Part shown: positions 1 through 6,942 of the stretch, piece by piece
How the letters are laid out: the number at the start of each line of letters is the position of its first letter
How positions within the stretch are numbered: the first letter of the stretch is position 1
DNA from: Candidatus Eiseniibacteriota bacterium
GTDB lineage: Bacteria; Joyebacterota; Joyebacteria; Joyebacterales; Joyebacteraceae
NCBI GenBank assembly: GCA_030639555.1
Contig: DAOWCM010000020.1
Location: 1 to 14,444, forward strand
Length of the DNA: 14,444 bases
Direction of reading: 5' to 3'
The notes under the pieces: generated by a model
The model's input: only the letters and a program-made list of their open reading frames with translations
What the model was told of the DNA's origin: nothing
The model's database searches: none
Position numbers and translations under genes: made by a program

Positions 1-1174
1 CCTGGGTCACGTACTGCAGCACCGTGCTTGTGGAAGTCCACGCTTCGCCGACGGAAACGACGTCGGGCTTCACCGCCTTGACGTGCGCGTTGTAGTCCTG
101 CCAGAACTGCAGTGTTGACGCCGTGTTCTGGAGCTGGCTGCCCTCCTCGATGATGTAGAGCACGGCGTCGAGACGGAAGCCGTCAACACCGATGGTGTCG
201 AGCCAGTAGGTGGCCGTGTCGAACATCGAATCCTTCACGGCCGGCGTCTCGTAGTTGAGGTCCGGCATGCTGCTGGTGAAGAGGCCGTAGTACCAGCCCG
301 AGGAATCCCAGTGCCAGACATCCTGGCCCCAGGGCCCGGACCCGCCGGGATCGCTTGGTGACCAGCGGAAGTAGTCACGGAACGCCGGGTTGTTCTGGCG
401 GGACTCCACGAACCAGGGATGTTGATTGGAGCAGTGGTTCATGACGTAATCGATGATGACCTTGATGTCGCGGGCGTGGGCCGCTGCGAGGAACGTCTCG
501 AAATCGGCCATGGTTCCGTAGTCGGGATTGATGGAGCGGTAGTCGACGGCGTCGTAGCCGTGGTAGCTGGGGCTATCGTTGATAGGCATGAGCCAGATGC
601 CTGTGATCCCGAGATCATCGTTGGTGGCAGGGTCGCCGTCGTTGAGGTAGTCGAGCTTGCTCGTCAGGCCCTGGAAGTCGCCGATCCCGTCGCCGTCGCT
701 GTCGTAGAAACTGCGCACGAAGATCTCGTAGAAGACCGTGTCGTTCCACCAGTGCAGCTCGCCGATGCCGCCGCCCGGCGCGTGGTCGTTGTACCAGACG
801 AGGATGGTGTCGTCGCTAGCCGGCACGGTGTAAACGCGGTTGTTGCCGGCGCCGGGGAACTCCTCGCGGCCGTCCCACTGGCCGTTGAGACGGAACTTGA
901 ACTCGATGTACTCTGACGGAGTGAAGCCTCCGACGGTGACCTCGTAGATGGTGTCGCCGTCGGCATCGGCTAGGGGTGTGAGCGGGTCGGTGCCCCAGCC
1001 GTTGAAGGTGCCGGCGAGGTCCACGAACTCGCTGTCGGGATCGAAGTTGCCCAGCTCGACCTGGTAGGCCATGCGGACCTTGAAAGTGACGTCCACGGCC
1101 TGGGCGTTGGTCGCGGTGACGAGCGCCGTGACGAGCGTTATTAGGGTGAGCGCCCTCATCATGCTGCTGCTCAT
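1..1174 (-). CDS. Secreted GH13 alpha-amylase with N-terminal starch-binding domain (partial, 3' end outside window)
   Basis: About 391 codons are open from ATG 1174 to the left edge. Residues 1-26 form a Sec signal peptide ending in AQA. Residues about 27-130 form a beta-sandwich with DLAGTFNGWG (52-61), the hallmark of CBM20/CBM48-like starch-binding modules. A GH13 TIM barrel follows, beginning near FYEIFVRSFYDSDGDGIGD. Three conserved GH13 blocks are visible: region I DYVMNHCS (D242, H247), region II GFRLDA with nucleophile D336, and region III GEAW with general acid E377. The final catalytic Asp and the C-terminal beta domain lie outside. The protein probably hydrolyses alpha-1,4-glucans in the periplasm or outside the cell. 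AAGG lies just upstream of ATG 1174, and two more in-frame ATGs follow at 1162 and 1159. An extended -10 promoter sits about 55 bp upstream. The family is certain; the exact specificity (amylase, neopullulanase-like or cyclomaltodextrinase) is not. Confidence 0.93.
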   Translation of the reverse strand, partial: MSSSMMRALTLITLVTALVTATNAQAVDVTFKVRMAYQVELGNFDPDSEFVDLAGTFNGWGTDPLTPLADADGDTIYEVTVGGFTPSEYIEFKFRLNGQWDGREEFPGAGNNRVYTVPASDDTILVWYNDHAPGGGIGELHWWNDTVFYEIFVRSFYDSDGDGIGDFQGLTSKLDYLNDGDPATNDDLGITGIWLMPINDSPSYHGYDAVDYRSINPDYGTMADFETFLAAAHARDIKVIIDYVMNHCSNQHPWFVESRQNNPAFRDYFRWSPSDPGGSGPWGQDVWHWDSSGWYYGLFTSSMPDLNYETPAVKDSMFDTATYWLDTIGVDGFRLDAVLYIIEEGSQLQNTASTLQFWQDYNAHVKAVKPDVVSVGEAWTSTSTVLQYVTQ

Positions 1175-1229
1175 GGCGGCCTTGGCCTTCTGCAAGATGA
1201 CGTGGGGATGGACGATGAAACTCCGTACC

Positions 1230-1238
1230 ATTATAACA
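1230..1238 (-). promoter_or_regulatory. Extended -10 promoter for the GH13 gene
   Basis: On the minus strand the sequence reads TGTTATAAT, an exact TGnTATAAT extended -10. It would start transcription near 1223, about 50 nt before the GH13 start codon. No good -35 lies at 17 bp; a TTGACG sits only 3 bp upstream of the hexamer. An extended -10 can work without a -35. Confidence 0.55.
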
Positions 1239-1311
1239 CGTCAAGGTCAGTCGACTCCATGCCGCATATTCAGGCGTCTGGGGCCTCTTCAGCTACCGGG
1301 AAGGATCTCAG

Positions 1312-2427
1312 CTACTTGTCGCCAAACACCTCTCCGATTCTGAAGTAGACTCCCCAGTCATCCTTACCAACAGCAACATCGATACCTATGTTGATCTGCT
1401 CGGAGGGAATGGCCATGTACCGTATGCCGGCACCTACAGCCGGGAGCAGACCGCTCCACGTGATCTCTTCGGGATCATCGACGGCTGTGGCAACGCCGCC
1501 AAATGCAACAACACCCCATTTCCCGTGGACATTCCAGCGATACTCGCCTTGCAGATCATAGACCTGGTTGCCTCTGTGCTTTCCATTGGTGTAGCCACGG
1601 ATATCATCTCGCCCTACAACGTATTGACCCTCAAAAGGAACTTCACCCGTTGCGACGAAACCGGCACACCTGGCGGCCACCACCTGGTGGTCGCTGAGAG
1701 GGAAGAACTTGGTGACATCGAATTCGTACTTATCGTAGATGTAGTCTGAACCCCAGGCATCACGATAGTGGCCTGTTCTGAGGTTCATGTAATGTCCATG
1801 GTACGGACTGTAGATATGATCCCGCGTATCGTGTGAGACAATGAGACCCAGGTTGTTCATGTTCTGCCTGGTCGGGTCGCCGGTCTGGCCTTCGATCTCG
1901 TACTTCGTCTTTGTCTTCAGATTTACGTACCTCAAGCCCAGATACCATCTCTTGTACACTCTGCGCTGCAGTTCAACCAAGAATGCATCGTGTACGGAGT
2001 TGAAATCGATGAACGAACCCGCCAGCTCGTCATAATACTGGAAGTTGACCGAAGCATCTCCGTAGGCCGCAAGAGCGCGGTAGTTGTCTTCGTCCATGTA
2101 GAGCTTGGTGTAGAGGGACCAATACCAGGTTCCGTTTGTCGTGTAACCGACCATTGCTCCAGCCATGGACGAAGGTGAAACAGTGTCCGCGGGGGATACC
2201 TTGAAGAACGCGTTAGCCAGAGCGGCTAGGTTCCATTCGAAGGCCGGGTCATAGCCGATCACCGGTATGGCGGCGAACTGAACCCTCTTCGATTCCGCAG
2301 ATGAATCTGATGCCGCTGAGGAATCGGCGGCAACAGATTCGATCGGCTCCATGTCAGACTCCTGAGCATAGAGAACCGACGGCAACAGAACGAGAGTACA
2401 CAGCAGGAAGACGAAGCCCTTCGACAT
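1312..2427 (-). CDS. Omp85/BamA-family outer-membrane beta-barrel protein lacking POTRA domains
   Basis: The protein has 371 aa. A signal peptide spans about residues 1-21 (ends LYA), followed by an acidic Ser/Ala-rich linker (22-47). The rest is alternating aromatic beta-strands. It carries the signatures of the bacterial surface antigen (D15/BamA) barrel: HDTRDHIYSPYHGHYM-like strand-turn near 199-214, and GRDDIRGY at 272-279, the VRGF/Y-type loop-6 motif. Full BamA/TamA proteins have several N-terminal POTRA domains and 570-800 aa. Here nothing but the linker precedes the barrel, as in stand-alone Omp85 proteins of unknown role. It sits in the outer membrane and may form a pore or help place a partner. 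The start is set by AGGAGG seven bases before ATG 2427. The gene stands alone, divergent from the CopD-like gene. The protein does not end in the aromatic residue usual for BamA substrates; its last residues are FGDK. Confidence 0.85.
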   Translation of the reverse strand: MSKGFVFLLCTLVLLPSVLYAQESDMEPIESVAADSSAASDSSAESKRVQFAAIPVIGYDPAFEWNLAALANAFFKVSPADTVSPSSMAGAMVGYTTNGTWYWSLYTKLYMDEDNYRALAAYGDASVNFQYYDELAGSFIDFNSVHDAFLVELQRRVYKRWYLGLRYVNLKTKTKYEIEGQTGDPTRQNMNNLGLIVSHDTRDHIYSPYHGHYMNLRTGHYRDAWGSDYIYDKYEFDVTKFFPLSDHQVVAARCAGFVATGEVPFEGQYVVGRDDIRGYTNGKHRGNQVYDLQGEYRWNVHGKWGVVAFGGVATAVDDPEEITWSGLLPAVGAGIRYMAIPSEQINIGIDVAVGKDDWGVYFRIGEVFGDK

Positions 2428-2476
2428 TCTGCATCCTCCTTCTTCGTGGTTTCGTAGGTCACTCCGCTCTCACGAG

Positions 2477-2492
2477 CGCATTGATGAATGCG
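2477..2492. repeat. Short perfect dyad upstream of the Omp85 gene
   Basis: CGCATT-GATG-AATGCG is a 6-bp-arm inverted repeat about 50 bp upstream of the Omp85 start codon. It could be an operator or a 5' UTR hairpin. I see no convincing -10/-35 pair next to it. A dyad this short can arise by chance. Confidence 0.3.
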
Positions 2493-2585
2493 AAGCTACG
2501 TTACGCACAGGCTGCACGTCAATGAGAACTGACGAACTGCGGGACCGCCTGGCACGTGCGCGCGATCTGCGGGCCGTGTGCTTGA

Positions 2586-2660
2586 TATCCTGTTCCAGGT
2601 GACTGACGAGTGCCTCTCTGCTAGAATCCCACTGGCAGTTCCCGCGCATCGAACAGGATA
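2586..2660. repeat. Separated 10-bp inverted repeat flanking the CopD-like gene promoter
   Basis: TATCCTGTTC (2586-2595) and GAACAGGATA (2651-2660) are perfect reverse complements. They lie on either side of the putative promoter at 2599-2627, 65 bp apart centre to centre, about six helical turns. The placement would suit paired operator half-sites or a looping repressor. It could equally form the base of an RNA hairpin, but the left arm lies upstream of the predicted transcription start. Confidence 0.4.
2599..2627 (+). promoter_or_regulatory. Sigma-70-like promoter for the CopD-like gene
   Basis: GTGACT (2599-2604), a 17-bp spacer, then TAGAAT (2622-2627) preceded by TGC, giving TGnTAGAAT. 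The predicted start is near 2634, leaving a 5' UTR of about 59 nt before ATG 2693. Confidence 0.45.
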
Positions 2661-2692
2661 CCAGTGTCCGCAGCCAGAGAGGAGGGTCCCGA

Positions 2693-3592
2693 ATGCCAGC
2701 CCACCGCCGGCTCGTCCCGTGGCTGTTCGCTCTCTTCGCCGTCGCCTTCCTGGCCCTTCCAGCTGAACAGTGTGTGGCTCTGCCCGACTTCGCAGCGGAG
2801 ACCGGACTCGCTTGCAGCGAGTGCCACGAGGATGGTGCGGACGGAGGCTCGCTCACCGAACTCGGCGAGGAGTTCCTGTCCGGCGGCTACGTCCTTCCAG
2901 AGGAGACTCCTGAACCCTCCGTCGCGGCGCGCTGGCTCCGCGGTCTCGTCCGGTACGTGCACCTCGTCGCCGGAGTCATGTGGTTCGGCGCCATCGCGTA
3001 CATTCACATCTTCGCGGGGCCGCGGCGGTTCTCGAAGGGCCTGCCGCGCGCCGAGATGCGGTTCGGGTGGTACTCCATCGTCGTGATGGCGGTGACGGGC
3101 ACGCTTCTCACTATCTGGAAGCTCGGCTCGCTGGATGAGCTCTGGACCACGGCCTTCGGGAAGGTCTGGCTCATCAAGGCAGGGACCTTCCTCCTGCTCG
3201 TTGCCATAGCCGCGGTCGTGACGACCGCACTGAACCGCAAGATGCGCCGGGCGGCCGCCGAGGCCGGTGGGCCCGGAGCGTGCGGACACATACGATTCGC
3301 GTTCGATGGGAAGCTCTACGACGCTACGGACAGCAAGTGGTGGAAGGACGGTGTGCACGCCGGGAAGCACCGGGCTGGGACCGATCTCACCCAGGCCATC
3401 GGCGACGCTCCTCACGGCCGGGAGGTGCTCGACCGGATAGAGTTGGTGGGCCCTGTGGCGAAAGGCGCCACCGAGGAGCTGCCGAAGGCCGCCAAGGCCT
3501 TCATGGTGCTGGCCTACTTCAACCTGCTACTGATAGCGGTCATTCTTTTCTGCGTGTCGTTCTGGGGTTGGGGGCTGGCGCTGCTCGGTTGA
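2693..3592 (+). CDS. Fusion membrane protein: c-type heme site, CopD-like membrane core, cytochrome b5-like domain
   Basis: The protein has 299 aa. Residues 8-30 form a signal peptide or first membrane helix, followed by CSECH (41-45), a CxxCH covalent heme c site. Helices at about 86-108 (YVHLVAGVMWFGAIAYIHIF, with H90 and H105), 126-144 and 158-180 resemble the CopD/COG1276-type four-helix membrane core. Residues about 199-253 resemble the soluble cytochrome b5-like heme/steroid-binding family: FDGKLYDATDSKWWKDG, H222, H226, then DLTQAI and APHG with H241. A last helix covers about 269-297. It is probably an inner-membrane electron-transfer protein with one c-type and one or more b-type hemes. 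Its redox partners are unknown. GGAGGG six bases before ATG 2693 fixes the start. The gene stands alone between divergent and convergent neighbours. Domain assignments are from motif recognition; the fusion order is seen directly. Confidence 0.82.
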   Translation: MPAHRRLVPWLFALFAVAFLALPAEQCVALPDFAAETGLACSECHEDGADGGSLTELGEEFLSGGYVLPEETPEPSVAARWLRGLVRYVHLVAGVMWFGAIAYIHIFAGPRRFSKGLPRAEMRFGWYSIVVMAVTGTLLTIWKLGSLDELWTTAFGKVWLIKAGTFLLLVAIAAVVTTALNRKMRRAAAEAGGPGACGHIRFAFDGKLYDATDSKWWKDGVHAGKHRAGTDLTQAIGDAPHGREVLDRIELVGPVAKGATEELPKAAKAFMVLAYFNLLLIAVILFCVSFWGWGLALLG

Positions 3593-3607
3593 CGGACAGC
3601 CTGTGCG

Positions 3608-3691
3608 GTCCATGCTAGGCTCCATGATCATGTCGAGCAAGAGCAACTCGCATTCGTGGTCGCGGAGGTAGTTGAGAGCCTCTTCTACCGA
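3608..3691 (-). pseudogene. Relic of a response-regulator receiver (REC) domain
   Basis: An open stretch of 28 codons, frame-shifted relative to the sulfatase gene, reads SVEEALNYLRDHEC followed by ELLLLDMIMEPSMD. This matches the middle of REC domains: helix 2 (GEEAVEYLK-type), strand 3 ending in the phosphoacceptor Asp (here residue 20 of the stretch), and the LDMIM-(D/E)P-x-(I/M)D loop typical of receivers in PAS-hybrid kinases. There is no start codon, no N-terminal DD pair, and similarity stops at both ends. It overlaps the stop codon of the sulfatase gene by a few bases and ends just after the CopD-like gene. It is therefore best read as a remnant of a deleted hybrid kinase or regulator. 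Recognition is from memory of the family; an alignment was not run. Confidence 0.6.
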
Positions 3692-5766
3692 TGCTCCAAG
3701 CTTGCGACGAGGTACTCAATCCGCGCGCGTCTCTCGTCCGCCCGTGTGGACAACGCGAGAAACGCGCGGCCGTGGCGGAGCGCGTCGGCGAACGTCCCGG
3801 GGTCCTTGGAGAAGATGTGAGCGAGGTAGAAGTGCGCGTCGGTGCTATTCGGGTGTATCGATAGGGCCTTCTCAAAGTAGGGGATGGCTTCCCTCGGGGT
3901 CTCTCTCACCAGGTAGTGAATCGTGCCCAAGTTGATCAGCGCCACGTGTCGGCTCTCGATGTCAGCATCATCGAGAGCCAGAACGGCCTGAAACAGCTGT
4001 CGAGCCCTGTCGTGGTTTCCCCGGCTGAGATGGACCGAGCCTAAGGTGCTCATGGCCTTGGGGTCCTTCGGCCGCACCGCGAGCACCTTCCCGAGACAAC
4101 GCTCGGCCTCATCGTATCGCCCGAGCTCACCGTATACGATGCCGAGGCTCAGGTTCAGGAAGAAGTCGTCGGGGGACGTCTCGAGATCCAGCTCGAGAAT
4201 CGGCATCGCCTCGGCGGGTTTCCCGCCGGCCATGTAGCTCTTGGCCAGGAGAAGCCTGACGGTGCCGTTCTCCGGCAGGCGCTCATACAGCTCGACAAGA
4301 GCCTCCCGTAGCTCATCGTTGCGCGAGTAGGAACTCGCCACGAACGCCCGCTGGTAGAGAAGATACGTCTCCCACACGTCCTTGGGGTCGACGAGATCGC
4401 CCTCGAGCCTCACCGCATCCGGTCCACTGCTGGATGCTCTTCCGAAATAGCCCAGGCTGGCGAGCTTTTCGATCATCGCAGCATCGAGTTCATCGGACTC
4501 ACCCCGCGAAGGAGCGTTCTCATCCCATGTCAGAAGCCCGACGAGCACACCGTCCAGTTCGGAGGCCACGTCGGGCCGCTCCGCGAACAGGTTCTCAAGC
4601 TCGCCCGGATCGGCCCTGAGATCGTAGAGCTCCGGGCTCGGCGCCCTGATGTACTTCCATCTCTCCGTCTCGACTCCCAGGAGAGGGCTCCACCCGAAGA
4701 GGTCGTTGAGGTGATAGCTCTCAATGTACGCAGGCGGAGCGGGCGCGCGCTCACGCCCCAGGGTTCGCGGCAGGAGGCTCACTCCTTGTACGGAGCGAGG
4801 AGGGTCGATCCCGAGGATATCGAGGATCGTCGGAAGGACATCGATCAGCCCTACCTGATCGTCGACGACCTTCCCAGCGGGGAGCATTCCAGGGCAGCTC
4901 ATGAGTAGCGGGATCCACGTCATGGTCTCGTAGACGAATGCGGAGTGTCCCTCGATCCCGTGCTCACCGAGCGATTCGCCGTGGTCGCCGAAGATGACGA
5001 TCAGCGTGTTCTCCCTGAGTCCGCTCCTTTCGAGGTACTCGAGGAAGTTCCCGACTTCGGAGTCCATGTATGCGATCTCCCCGTCGTAGGGCCTGCCGCG
5101 GTGCCTCCTGTCGTACGGCGACGGTGGTCGGTAGGGCAGGTGCGGATCGTAGAGGTGGATGAACGCGAAGAACCTCCCGTCGGCCTTGTCGTCGAGCCAC
5201 TGTCTCGCCTCCAGCAGCACCTCGTCTGCCCTGCGCTCCACGCGCGCCGCCCCCAGAGAGCCCTCGAAACCCAGGTCATCGGCATAATGCTCGAAGCCCT
5301 GGTCCGTGCCGAAGCTGTGGTCGAGCACGGACGCTGCGATGAACGCCGCCGTCGTATAGCCGCTTGCCCTGAGAATCTCGGCCGCGGTCTCGTTACCCTC
5401 GTCCGCGAGAATGCTCGAGTGGTGATGCGCCCCGTGCACGACAGGCGTCGAGCCGGTGAAGACCGTGCTGTGTGACGGGAGGGTGATGGGCACGTGTGTC
5501 TTGGCGCGTGCGAATCGCACGCCACCCTTTGCGAACTCGTCGATGGCAGGCGTCTCCGCGTGCTCGTATCCGTAGCACCCAAGCCTGTCGGCCCTGGTCG
5601 TGTCGAGCGAAAGGAGGATAACGTTGAGGTCCTGCCGGTGGGCTTGGACGGCGGCAAGTCTGGAATCGCGCTGCGATGTCCTCCGCCAGTTCACCACCAG
5701 GATCATTGCTGCAAGGATCACCACGATCACCAGGGCGAACGCGAGGACTTTCCCGGGCTTCGACAT
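3685..5766 (-). CDS. Membrane-anchored sulfatase-superfamily hydrolase with C-terminal TPR repeats
   Basis: The protein has 693 aa. A single helix (7-27) anchors it, with the catalytic part probably periplasmic. Residues about 46-400 form the alkaline-phosphatase/sulfatase fold: NVILLSLDTTRADRLGCYGY (first metal site D55, T56), HVPITLPSHSTVFTG around the nucleophile, and FGDHGESLGEHG (D261, H262). Residues about 480-680 hold tetratricopeptide repeats (for example LGIVYGELGRYDEAERCLGKV and the next units). In classical sulfatases the nucleophile is a Cys/Ser of CxPxR converted to formylglycine. Here the aligned position is T95 in TLPSH, so a formylglycine enzyme is unlikely; phospho-transfer enzymes of the same fold use Thr. 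It may hydrolyse or transfer phospho- or sulfo-groups on envelope polymers. GAGGAGG nine bases before ATG 5766 supports this start over longer open-frame options. The stop is TAG. The substrate is unknown. Confidence 0.88.
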   Translation of the reverse strand: MSKPGKVLAFALVIVVILAAMILVVNWRRTSQRDSRLAAVQAHRQDLNVILLSLDTTRADRLGCYGYEHAETPAIDEFAKGGVRFARAKTHVPITLPSHSTVFTGSTPVVHGAHHHSSILADEGNETAAEILRASGYTTAAFIAASVLDHSFGTDQGFEHYADDLGFEGSLGAARVERRADEVLLEARQWLDDKADGRFFAFIHLYDPHLPYRPPSPYDRRHRGRPYDGEIAYMDSEVGNFLEYLERSGLRENTLIVIFGDHGESLGEHGIEGHSAFVYETMTWIPLLMSCPGMLPAGKVVDDQVGLIDVLPTILDILGIDPPRSVQGVSLLPRTLGRERAPAPPAYIESYHLNDLFGWSPLLGVETERWKYIRAPSPELYDLRADPGELENLFAERPDVASELDGVLVGLLTWDENAPSRGESDELDAAMIEKLASLGYFGRASSSGPDAVRLEGDLVDPKDVWETYLLYQRAFVASSYSRNDELREALVELYERLPENGTVRLLLAKSYMAGGKPAEAMPILELDLETSPDDFFLNLSLGIVYGELGRYDEAERCLGKVLAVRPKDPKAMSTLGSVHLSRGNHDRARQLFQAVLALDDADIESRHVALINLGTIHYLVRETPREAIPYFEKALSIHPNSTDAHFYLAHIFSKDPGTFADALRHGRAFLALSTRADERRARIEYLVASLEHR

Positions 5767-5968
5767 CACTGTCCGCCTCCTCGCTCCAAGAGTGCATCCT
5801 CTGCTCGGGCGCGGGTCGCTACGCGCCAGCAGCAGTCTACACGAACAGCATCCTGGGGGCGAGCCCGACCTGCCCGGGGTCAAGATTGGGGGAGGACCCA
5901 CGACTCGATCTCGTTGGTCCCCTACGCAGCACCGCCAGGGGCATCCGGGGGGCCTGTTGCACGAGCAA

Positions 5969-6000
5969 GAGCGCCCCCGGCACGGGGGCCGGGAGCGCTC
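5969..6000 (-). terminator. GC-rich hairpin after the 6035-6757 gene
   Basis: On the minus strand, GAGCGCTCCCGGC pairs with GCCGGGGGCGCTC (one mismatch in 13) around a short loop, 35 nt after the stop codon. The tail after it (TTGCTCGTGC) has only a weak T content. It is a probable transcription end or mRNA-stabilising hairpin, separating this gene from the sulfatase gene downstream. Confidence 0.55.
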
Positions 6001-6034
6001 AGCCAACTGCGATGCAGAACAGAAGAGACCAAGA

Positions 6035-6757
6035 CTACCTGAAGAACGCCTTGATGCTCCCCCAGGTCTTCTCCTCAACAGGCGAACCGCCTGGGCCGTA
6101 CAGGACGAAGGCCATGTCGTAGCACTCGCCCCACACGGTCACTGCGTCCGTCCACTCGGGGTATCCGAAGAACGGGCCGTAGAAGGAGGCGCAGTCGTTC
6201 CACTGTGGTTCACCGGTGCACCAGCCGAACTGAGGCGGGTAGCAGAAGACCGCGTAGATGCTGACCCAGTAGATGTTGTCCGCCTCCTGCCCGAAGGGCT
6301 CGTCGAAGTACTGGACGTAGTGGTACTGCTGGTAGTCCTCATCGAAGTCCTCGGTGAAGACGTGGCATTCCTCCTGGTAGACCATCACCTCCGGATGGCT
6401 CGGGGGCCCGGGATTGTCGGTCCAGAACTCAATCACGAAGAAGATGCCTGCGGGAGGCGGCGGGCCGGGGTTCCAGTAGGTGCCCCACCACTCGATGGCG
6501 AGGATGGGACCGGTCTCATCGCACAGGAAGTCATCAGCGACCTGAGCGAAGAACGGATAGCAGTCATCTCGCTGGGAAGCGAGGCCGTTCCCGTAGGGGT
6601 ACGGCACGGGTGTCTGGACCCACTTCACCATCAGATCCGGATCGTCGAGTGGCACCCAGAGACGGCCGCCGCCGCCGGGCCCGGGCATACTGGTGGTGGG
6701 AGCTCCGAAGGCGACAGCCGCGATAGCCACCAACGCAATAACAAATGCGAGTCTCAT
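6035..6757 (-). CDS. Secreted protein of unknown function with C-terminal tag SPVExxTWGxIKA
   Basis: The protein has 240 aa. Residues 1-19 are a signal peptide (MRLAFVIALVAIAAVAFG). The body is rich in Trp, Tyr, Phe, Pro and Cys. ADDFLCDETGPILAIEWWG (74-92) resembles a motif in secreted proteins of planctomycetes and related bacteria (VADDFxCxxTGPIxxIxxWG), which often lie next to sorting signals; its function is unknown to me. Several cysteines (66, 79, 131, 172, 180, 189, 212) suggest disulfides. The last 16 residues, SPVEEKTWGSIKAFFR, are nearly the same as the end of the protein encoded at 12869-13690. The frame could be extended to a TTG at 6775, but AAGGAG lies inside that extension, nine bases before ATG 6757, so 6757 is the start. 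Extracellular or surface location is inferred. Confidence 0.82.
   Translation of the reverse strand: MRLAFVIALVAIAAVAFGAPTTSMPGPGGGGRLWVPLDDPDLMVKWVQTPVPYPYGNGLASQRDDCYPFFAQVADDFLCDETGPILAIEWWGTYWNPGPPPPAGIFFVIEFWTDNPGPPSHPEVMVYQEECHVFTEDFDEDYQQYHYVQYFDEPFGQEADNIYWVSIYAVFCYPPQFGWCTGEPQWNDCASFYGPFFGYPEWTDAVTVWGECYDMAFVLYGPGGSPVEEKTWGSIKAFFR
6038..6085 (-). other. Candidate C-terminal sorting tag, copy 1
   Basis: The 16 codons before the stop encode SPVEEKTWGSIKAFFR after a GPGG linker. Ten positions (S,P,V,E,T,W,G,I,K,A) are identical to the tag at 12872-12919, at the same distance from the stop, while the preceding protein bodies show no similarity I can see. Confidence 0.6.
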
Positions 6758-6896
6758 TCTAAGATTCTCCTTCAACAGTCGAATAGCCGCCAGTCATCAT
6801 CTGGCGAATGGCTGTAACATGCGGGAAGCGCAAGTGGGTATCGCATCACCTCCCCTCAGCCGTGTTCTGGCACGCGAGTAGCTGGTACGCTCGACT

Positions 6897-6934
6897 ACTT
6901 GTCAAACTATCGCATTATGTTTGATTTGACAAGT
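6897..6934. repeat. Perfect 10-bp inverted repeat carrying TTGACA on both strands
   Basis: ACTTGTCAAA (6897-6906) and TTTGACAAGT (6925-6934) are exact reverse complements separated by 18 bp. Each arm contains a consensus -35 box TTGACA, the left one facing the minus-strand gene and the right one facing the plus-strand gene. On the minus strand, TTGACA (6905-6900) is followed after 17 bp by GCTACT, a weak -10. This could be a shared operator or a symmetric divergent promoter. Confidence 0.5.
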
Positions 6935-6942
6935 GTTATAAT
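6926..6942 (+). promoter_or_regulatory. Extended -10 promoter upstream of the propeller gene
   Basis: TGTTATAAT (6934-6942) is an exact extended -10. TTGACA (6926-6931) lies only 5 bp upstream of the hexamer, so it is not a standard -35 for it. The -35-like box and the inverted repeat arm overlap the promoter, suggesting regulation by occlusion. Confidence 0.5.

Noticed and set aside
2621..3415. 264-codon open frame antisense to the CopD-like gene
   Set aside because: The plus strand carries CxxCH, membrane helices and b5 motifs with a good RBS; the antisense frame has none.
5767..6078. N-terminal extension of the sulfatase frame by about 104 codons
   Set aside because: The extension is Arg/Pro/Ser-rich, runs through a terminator-like hairpin, and a strong RBS plus membrane helix begin at 5766.
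5600..6817. 405-codon plus-strand open frame across the sulfatase start, a terminator and the tagged gene
   Set aside because: It covers two well-supported minus-strand genes and a hairpin, with no protein-like motifs.
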